The notes under the pieces are model-generated. The model ran no database searches. It was not told the origin of the DNA and worked only from the letters and a program-made list of their open reading frames with translations. From NCBI GenBank assembly GCA_905160935.1, contig CAJHZI010000184.1:411001-475000 (forward strand): a stretch of DNA of 64,000 bases, read 5' to 3'. Numbering within the stretch: the first letter of the stretch is position 1; every line of letters begins with the position of its first letter. A program made the position numbers and the translations under genes. This stretch comes from Enchytraeus crypticus. Lineage: Eukaryota; Annelida; Clitellata; Enchytraeida; Enchytraeidae. This document shows positions 1 through 10,200 of the stretch, piece after piece.

Positions 1-946
1 GAAAAACTTCCAAGTTATAAAAATTCACAACTAAATGTGAGGAATACTGAAAGCATTCTTGTCAATCCTTTTGCTACAACTATTTGCTATCCAAGTGGAG
101 ATTCTGTTGTAAGTGATTCTGTGTGTCTGGGATACAGTGCAACGAATGTTTCAGTCTCGTCACAAATGACTGATGCTGCTAGTATGGCTTCCGTTGCTCC
201 ACAGACTGTTCCTATAGCCTGTTCTAATGTTGACTCAAAATGTATTTTGAAGTTCTATTCACAAACCAACGGGATTTGCATTCCTCCACGCAGTCTTTCT
301 ATCAATCCACAATCCAATCTGTCAGCTAATTCACAGTTCAGTCTCCCAGTGACTTCACAATCGAATTTCTCTGTCTATCCACAATCCAGTCTCTCAGAAT
401 CTGAAAGCTGTAGAATTAAACAGCGAGATGTGCCAACTAAGTCAGATTCTCAGAGTTTAAACTCAGCCTCAGCGGAATGTAGTTCAGCTTCACTGATGTT
501 AAATTCATCGTTCTCTCGCCGTTCTTCTGTGTTAACTATGACCGATAAGGAGTCAAGCGCTTTAATTAGTGCACAAAATGAAGGTTTACCTAAAGATAAA
601 ATCTTTTTGGAGCCAATGATTGGTGCTTCTGTATCGCTGTCCGAGAGTAACAGCGAAGAATTAACTAATTTCACCTTACTATCTAGTTCTGATGTAAGTG
701 GTGTGGTGGAAGACAAAAATACGCCTGTTCAGAGCCTAAGTTCCACCTCTGAACATATCATACCTGACCTTCGATCCCGTGGTATATTGAAATATGTGAA
801 CAAAGCAACTGACGGTTTAAATACTACTGTGTCACCCAGTCCTACAGCCCTAGTGAGAAAGACAAAGCAGGTTACACCAACGAGGGCTGAGCAGACAGCA
901 GAGAGTAGTAACCTACTGTCATCAAGTTCTGTGAATAGCATGAATG
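1..946 (+). CDS. JARID2: JARID2-like exon A: Ser/Thr-rich disordered region
   Basis: The frame is open from base 1, so the exon or its intron boundary lies upstream of the window. About 315 residues very rich in Ser, Thr, Asn and Gln with no recognisable domain. It ends at donor G|GTTTGT (947-948) in phase 1, which fits the acceptor at 1547. The reading frame runs on into a (CT)n tract in the intron, which is not coding. JARID2 N-terminal halves are usually disordered, so this fits but is not diagnostic. Confidence 0.6.
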
Positions 947-989
947 GTTTGTGCTTCTTTCTCCATAATGATTTGTGTTCTATAATATA

Positions 990-1020
<31 letters not shown>

Positions 1021-1098
1021 CCTCAGTACTTGCGTTTAGTCGCTTCTTACGGCTTATGCTGTTAACGGTTGATCTATTCTCAGTGTGCTGGACACAAC

Positions 1099-1143
<45 letters not shown>

Positions 1144-1149
1144 TATATA

Positions 1150-1206
<57 letters not shown>

Positions 1207-4200
1207 TTATATAATGTGTGTGTATATATATATATGTATATATATATATAAATTATATAATGTGTGTATATATATATATATATGAATTATATAATGTGTG
1301 TGTATATATATATATATAATATATATATATTTATGCACATACATAAAATATTTACACAAACGTAAATATAATATTAATTATAAGCAATATAACCAATATA
1401 GTATCATAACATGATATATTAAATATTTAACTACACTGACCTATTCAATAAATTTTTACTAGTCAAACTGAGTAATGTTAATATTTAATTTTAAGTAAAT
1501 GTTGATTTGATGCCATTATCTTCTATTATATTAATGTGCTGTTTCAGAACAAGAATTGACAGCGGCTTCCTCCCGGGCTGTAGCTGATACTATGCAGACA
1601 GTAGCCCTGAGATCAGTCAATGCCGAGGATATCCCTGCATTCTATCCTGAAGAACAGTTTGATAGCACCGATCCACTAACATATCTCCTTCAGAACGGTC
1701 TCCTTGATTTTCATAAGGCTGAACCGGTGAGCGATTCGACTGATGCACTTGAGCAGAAATTGTCAGAAAGAAATGATGCCAAGAATAGAATTCCAATCTG
1801 TCGAATCATCCCGCCGTGCTCCTGGAAGGTTTATCATTCTTTTCTTAACTGGAAAACTGCAGCTTGACGTATGCAGAATGAATAAGCACCTGTCGAGCAG
1901 AAACAAATAGACTTATATAGATAGATTGACGAATGAATAAGCTGATTGTTTAAAGTATGATTTCAGGAGAGCTAAGTGGTCATGTTTCATTTGAGGCTGT
2001 ACTGGAATATAACCATATTATATTATAGACATGGTATTGCATGCTGATGTTTTCTTCAGTTGTAAATATATATATGCCATCATCTTCCCTAGAATCTCAG
2101 TTTTGTTAATTAATTATTGATATTTAACCAATGAGCCTCACAACTGTGTTAATTAATTAATGTGTTATATGCTAGTGTGGTGCTAAATTTAACTATTACT
2201 CTGCTAAGAGCGACTTTAATAAAATCTGCAATTCAATGACTGCTTAATTTTTTGATTGATTTTATTTTTTGTACGCTTATTCTGCAGCCAACTGTAAACA
2301 TTCCATTACAGCTGAGACTTGTAACTGAGGGCTCTACGGCGGTACCTACACCCAAGTTTTACTGTGTTAACAACAAGCTGCAGCATGTTAAAGTTTGTCT
2401 GCGCTACAGCTTGAGGGTCTGTAGGAGTCTTACATAAGTCTCTTTCATTGTGTTAAATGTTGTCATTGTGCTAAAACGATGATTAAAATCAGTATTGCTA
2501 ATTATCAGTAAGTTATGAAATTTTAAATTAGGTCTGCGTTTGAAAGATAAATTAAAATCAGTATAAGATTTATAAAAATATTACTTCAAATGTTAAATAA
2601 ATTTGACAATGATATGCGATGAGATAACGTGATCATTGAAAAGGCGAGCTCAAACTGTTTATCGTAGACTTTTATGTCAATTATTGTTTTAAAATCTTTG
2701 AATTCTTTAAAACTAATCATATTAGGGTATTAGTTTCATAACAATGTTATTTTTATTTACGCTACTAAGCAATTTTTTATGTTACTTGCATTCATGTAAC
2801 ATACACTTGCATTCATTTTATGTTACATTTTACATACTTAAAATGAATGCAAATTACGTAAAATCACCGATGTTATAGTTTAGGCCTATCTATAAATTAC
2901 ATTTTCATAAATATAATATTGTCAAACTTTTGCATTTTAAAACAATAATAATTTTTGAATTAATAATGACACTATCAGACACTATTTAAGGTACTTAAGT
3001 ACTTTTTAAAGTTTTTATGAGTTTTTATCTGTATGGATAATGGGATCTCTCTCTCTCTCTCTCGTAGTGCACTGCCTACTGGCTGGTCCATGGTATATAA
3101 CGCCTCCTCTCATCTCTATCTACCGTCTTTTTCGTCCCCATACGTCCCCATACGAGTGGATCTTTAAATTATTTATAACATTCCTTGTGATATACCATTA
3201 TTCTTGGGGGATTCTGCTTATGACGAGGTGGGCCCCCTATGCCATCCTCAGCTTAATGAGATATATTTGGATATATTCCAAATCACAGTTGTGGCTATTT
3301 CATATGGGGCGTTCAGTACTTAGAAGGTGGCATTCAATAGCTCGTTTTAGTTAGTGAAGTTGTAAAGCTTGCTTTTACTTATGTGGCATATATGAAACAT
3401 TCTATATGACTAGTGAGGCTTTCTGTATATTATAAATCATACGAGATGCTCAACATTTCATTCAAGATATGTCCATTTTATCAGTATAAATAGTCTTGCT
3501 CTTATAATATATTTTATCTGTGTGTGTTTTGCCATATTTACTAGTATTTTAGTCATTTACTCATTTTGTTAATTTACTTGATGACCAACGTGTTATGAAC
3601 AACCCTCCGCGTGTCGTGTCCTGGTAGTTTGAAGAATTGACCAACCGGTGATTGCACGTGCCTTAGAAGGCGACTAAAGCACAAAGCTCCATACCAACGT
3701 CAGAAAAGGCATTCGGTTGGTGAGCGCATTGGCTCCAGAAGTTGCTACAAAAATTTAAACGAATGGAAAAGTCTCGAATAGGTGATTGACTGATGATATG
3801 ATATAGGACAGAGAGGATTTGAGACAGTCTATTCGTATCCCGACCCTAGTTAAACTAGGATTCAAGGGAAGAAGATGATGACTTGATGACCAAAGTCTGA
3901 AAGGGCATTCGGTTGGTGAGCACCTAGTCTCCAGAAATTGCTACACAATTTTCTAATCCTGACCCTAGGTAAATTGTGATTCAATGGAAGATGATGAGTG
4001 TGATGATGATTATTGATTTATATCATGATGTTATTGGAATTCTATTATCCTTGTGTATGTGTAGAATAAAGCAATTATATTCAACGAGCTGTATGCAGAA
4101 TCACAAGCAGAATTAGAAGATAAATATAGTGACTTTGCCACCGTGGATGACATCGAAGTTTGTATTGTTATAATCTACGTTCTTCCTTCATCAGTGAAAA

Positions 4201-7200
4201 TAGCAATCAATTCATCACTTAATAAATATAAATCAATTTCAATTCAATATGCTGAATCTTCTATGTAAAAGAGTGATTGCAGTATAAAAATATTATATTA
4301 TGATACTGTATATTAGGATGCTATACGGTAGTTTAAAAAGCGAATTGGATAATTTTGTTTTAACGACATTAGTGATGATATATATAGACATTAGATATGT
4401 TATATCAGTTATTATATTATTACATATAAATAATTAGTGATTAATGATTGTAATCGTTTGATTTAATGATTTGTGTAAATGCTAGTTAACGCTTTGAAAT
4501 AAAAATATACTTGAAAAATTCTCTGTCTAGAGTCTCTGATTCTCTGTTTAAAGTAATTATGAAATCTATTGTATAATATACAAAAAATAAGTTGTTCCTC
4601 TTGTTTAGCTCAGGTGTGGTTGAGACCACTGCAGAATGGGGCAACCACTAACAAGCTGTCGCATATACGAAAGAGGCGACTAAGGCAGGAGCTGAGGAAG
4701 GCAGAGGGGATCTACCTCACCAAGAAGTGTTTTCTCTAATATTAAATGGCAGTTAGTCCATTATAGAACTGAGGAAGGCAATGAAAAACCACCTTAGAAG
4801 CCATATTATTCTCTAGCTATAGGCCACATTAAGGTATGGATAAGGCATAGCCATTTGAGACGGGATTAACTCATTAATCGATGGTGTGCTGTTTATGGAG
4901 CTTGAAAAGCAGTGAGTATGAATATGAACCTTGGATCTGCCATTTGGCAGAACGCTGTGGAGAAGTTATTTTAAATGTAATTAATCTAATATAAATTTAG
5001 GTAGGGTATAACATGATATTTATTTTAAATAGTGTAATAAATATATATTAAATATAATATTATATTGATTTTAAATGGTAATCTGATGCTTATACTTTAT
5101 TTCACTATGACTTACTAAAATTATTATTTAGTTATATTATTTTTATTATTAGATTTTATATGAAATAAAAATTGTGAATTCCAGGAGAAATATTGGAAAA
5201 TGGTAGAAGAAAATTCAGGAAACGTAGCAGTGGCTACTTATAGAGTTGATCCTGCTATTTGCATGTCGGCTTTTCCCGTTAAATCAGATGTTCCTGAATC
5301 TCAGTATGATTTATATTTATAATATACAGTATTGTAGTGTATATGTACAGCATTTTATTTTCTTTCACTCTTAATCCAGAATTTGTAATTATCAGTGGCA
5401 CTTTAAATTTAAGACGAAAATCTTAAATGAAAGTAAGAATCTGACAAATATTATATTAAGCTTCAGAGCATGCACTGCATATACTATTCACTACATGTAT
5501 CTTCTCTACTATTTAATAACTTTATTATTAATCGCTGTTCACTAGCAAAATTAAAATATTAGTTAAAATATAAAATTAAAAATTATTCGTTAAAAATAAT
5601 TTCCTGAAAGATAACTTAGTTATTTCTTGATATTTGGCATTGACATTATAATCGAATGTACAGGAGAAATTTTGCCGTTAGCTGACCAAATTTTGTTGAA
5701 ATATTTTGAATTGGATCGAAGTTAATCATATTCTGTGAAAAAAATGATCTTTTAAACTGCAGGATATTATTAAAGCTGGATATTTTGTCACTTCCAAAAT
5801 AGCTTCCTCTAGACGAATTAGACACATAAATGACGTCACGCGTGACGTCATCACGTGACACTAATGGGCTAGTAATCTGGTTCATTCACATCAGATCAAA
5901 AATCTACAAAATCTAATGAAGATCAAGGGCTAAATTTATTCATCGTGATTCATAATTGCAATCAAGAATCAAAATTCTTAAGCATAAGAATGCTTTTGCT
6001 TGAAGACTAAATAGGATTTCAAACGATACGCGAGCCTAGCTTATGAGAGAAAGCGATACAATTAGCCTATCCGCATAAAGGAAGGAAGCTGAGCACATTG
6101 CATGCAATTTGTCGACAGATTTATATTAAGGTTCGGTATTGAAGAGAAAAGCGAGATGTGGACACTCAAACTCAGTGTTAAGTATTTAAATTCTTGAACG
6201 ACATATCCCAGGCTTCATAACGAGTTGAATGGCCTCCTAATTCTCCAGAATTTAATCGACTTGCTTTTTATGCATGGGGACTATGTATACTATAAAGGTA
6301 TCTGGCTTTCATATCCAAATCCAAAAGCACGACAGAATTTAGGCTGTTCTTCAAGGGATCTGGAAAGACCCACCACAGCAGTCCATTGACAGCGCAATTC
6401 TATCAGTCAGAGAAAGACTTCTGACCTGTAGCTTATCTCAGGGCGCTCAGTTCGAGCGCTAATTGTAACACAGTATCAGAATCATCATCACCTAAAGGCC
6501 GTTTTCAGGGACAACAGATTTCGAAAAAGAATTGATTATAATTGAGGTTGCTTGTTAAATGAAAAGAAATGAAGTCAAATTTGTTTCTACAGCATGTAAA
6601 ACTTCAATCCTATTCAAAATATTTATACACAATTTGGTGAGCTAATGGCGAAGTTCCTCTACTTCAGGACTTCAGAATTTCAAGGCGAAAATTTAATAAA
6701 TTAATTAAGCTATCGCAGTTTTGGTAGAGATGATTTTTAAATGCACACTCTGTATATTGTTAACTTATTCTGTCATTCAGGCACCGGTGGAATTTCAATA
6801 TGATACAGAACAATTGTCTGAACATACTAAAATATGATGGACATAGTTATCGTAAGTTGGTGACGTATTTTATTTCTACAAGTCCTAACTTATAATGTTG
6901 TTTTGCAGCTGATTTAAATTAAAATGAAATTAGTTTAATTTAAATTTTATTAGACTTAATTTTAAATTTATATTGAAATATGTTTTGTGTTGTTTCCTTG
7001 TTTTAATTTTGTAACATTTGTTGTAGAAAGCTTACTAAATTACATATTATGGATAGATTGATTTTTATTGCCTGATAAATTGATTGATTGATAGATATAT
7101 TGATTGTTTTATTAGTTGACATATTGATTGAGTGATTAATTTATTGATTGGTAGATTGATTGATTTATTGATTGATTTATTTGTTGACTGACTGATTGAT

Positions 7201-10200
7201 TGATTTATGGATTGATTTATTGACTGATTAATTGATTGACTGATTGATTGATTGACTGATTGATTCAGTGAGTGAGTGATTGATTGATTGACTGATTGAT
7301 TGATTGAATGATCGTGTGTTCTACAGTTGAAGCACTTCCAAGCCTGACAGTTGGTAGCTTGTTCTCTACTCGCTGTTGGTCTAGAAGTGATCACTGTCTC
7401 TCTTCACTCCACTATCTGCATCCTCCTCCTCCTGGCATCTCTGCAACCAGTACTCCAAGCTCTCTTATATGGTTAGCTCTCTGATCTGCTAATTCCCTTC
7501 ATTGTCTCAGTAATGCAACATTTGATAGGATGCATCATTTAATCAATTTCTAATCTGTATTATTTAATTATGAATTAATTTAAAGCATCGCTTTTTGTTA
7601 TTCTTGAATTGAGATCAGATATGTTTCATAAATTTTCACTGCTGTCTTTTTCGTCTCTTAGGTACTACAAATTTTTTGAAGTTGTCATAGAGAAGAAACC
7701 ATTATATTACTATAACTGTAAATAAAATAATTTATTTGAAGAATTTGTTCTCTTTATAACGATGTGATGGACATCGTTATAAATATTTTCTTACTGTAGA
7801 GTGCCACTTAATTTGAAGAAGTTACTTAATCCTTCACGTGTGATTCTTTTACTGCATACACTTAATAATTCATGTAGCAAAGCATCTTAGATTTGATAGA
7901 AATTTTGCAACATTCTCTAGTCTATTCTTCTCTCTTGAATCAAATCGTTTTATGGTATTTTCGCTGTAAGATAAAGTTTCTTCTACAACACCGAACGTTT
8001 TTCAGGTATGCTGTGTGTGAGACGGATGGAGAGAAGTTAGAAGCAGCAGCTCGTCGCATGAATTGCTCAGACCCGAGTGAGGCATGCAGCATGATGTGTC
8101 CGAGTGATCTGAGCAGACACGGCGTAGCGATCAGGAGGATTGTACAGCAACACGGTCAGTTTGTGTTCATCGCGCCTGGGACTTATTTCGCCACTATATC
8201 AGTGGGAGCTACTTTGATGGAGTCCATATCATTCGCAACGAAAGAATGGATTCCGTTAGGACTAAGTGCTGCTCAGGTAGGATCCATGAGAAGTTCAGTA
8301 ATAATTGCGTGCAGTGTAACACTGATTAAATGTAGTATATTATTTGAGACTGTTAGAAACCAGCCACAATGCTACTGTGCCATTGTAAAGGATTTCTCTT
8401 TCGGCATCGGATGACAACTTATAAGACGATCTCTCTGAGATTATTTACTCGATAAATCGTACTCTTTGAATTTGCAAATGTTCGCCTCTAATGTATATAT
8501 CTGATTACAATATTTTCCTTGAAATTGCAAAAAAAATACATTTTAAGGATATAGGGCTCCCTAAACACGTTTCAAATGTCTTGTTTCATAGAAATTCTTC
8601 ATTCTTCGGAATCTACTTTTTTGGGATTAAATTCTAGTATATTTTCCATTGAAAATCTGGTACATTAAGCTAACGATGAAGTCCACTATGCATCAAGATT
8701 GAATTTCTCTGAGATGTCTCAATAGGTGAGTTACTACTCGTACCGTTGATTGAGACATTAAATAGCTCCGTATGTAGAGCGACAAGTAAGTTCATGAAAT
8801 TTTAATGGCCTCAGTTCATGAGATGAGTTCTTAGTCGAGCTGATCATAGCAAGCTTTTTAAATTAATACTTTATTATCTGACAAATGCTGAACAGGTTAA
8901 TGAATACTTGCTTAAATGTATCGTTTTGTTTGTTATAAATATTTGTCAATTACGCAATAGTCACTGATTTTCTTGTAATCTTGCAAATCAAAGACCCTAT
9001 GGAAGGCACGATGAAGGCACTACGGACTCAAACTGTCCTATGGAATACTGATCGATGTATTTTTAGATTCTGCTTGAAAGACGCAGGGCGTATAATGTAT
9101 GTTTAGGTTCTGCATGAGAGACGCAGAGCGGACAGGTTCTCTGTGGTGAAGCTGATCTTGTCTGTAGTGCGGCGTCTGAAAGACATTGGGTCTGCCGAGG
9201 ATCGGAAGAGTGTGGCTCTCTCTCTACTGCCTCATGTTGATAAGATCATGTGTGTACTCAGAGCTTTCTGATTTGACCTACCTGTGATGATGTATGCAAA
9301 ATATTGTACATATTATAGCCGTGTTAATCTTAGTATGATGGGCGATCAACTAGATAGGTTTTTTAATCTCTTTGATGGCCTAGTGTGTGTGCATATTTGA
9401 GTGTTTTTTTTAAAATAAACATAGTTCTCTCTCTCTGTCTCTCTCTCTCTCTTAGTATTAATTGGCTTTTTAAAACACCTAATTTAATACGAATATATTT
9501 AAGGCTAATTCTAAAAAAGACATTTCTTGACTATAGGAAATGCCACTACGCCTGGATTGGGATCGTATCACGTTAGGAATCCTGGGTAGACTTTTTAATG
9601 ATATTTTGTTATTCTAAAATTTCAAAATAAAGAAAGGAAACGTATTTTAACATTTTCTGCTGGATATTGCTATAGACATTTTATCTCTGTACTTAAAGCT
9701 GGGGTGGCTAAACGTCATGGCTAAGCGTCTTATCTCTCTCACCACTTCACATAGATCAGATAAATTTGGTATTGAATCGTCATCTTCCCTTAAATCCCAG
9801 TTTAACTAGGGTCGGGATTCGAATGCACCTTCTTTTCAAGTTTTGGGTATTTAAATTTGGTATTGAGTGAAATTTAAAAACAAGTGAGAACTATTAACAT
9901 AGAAACAAGTATCTAATATTTTGTGTTAATTGTTCATACATTTGTACCATAAAAGTTTACTAGACAGGCAATTTACTTGCCATTAACATATTCTACATAT
10001 AGATCTGGAATTTAGACCATCTCCAACAATGCACTGCTTTGTACTAAAACAGTCTTTAAACATATCTATACTGTAACATATTTAGATTCATGCGATTTAC
10101 TTTTATGTACGTGTATTGATTGTTGTTTGATTATGCAGAAAGGCAGAATTGAGTAACAGAAGGAAAGCGTCTGAGCTTGGGTTGAGTCACTCCACTGAGA

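Noticed and set aside
7065-7394. Ser/Asn/Gln repeat ORF on the minus strand
   Set aside because: It translates a TGAT microsatellite; no other evidence.
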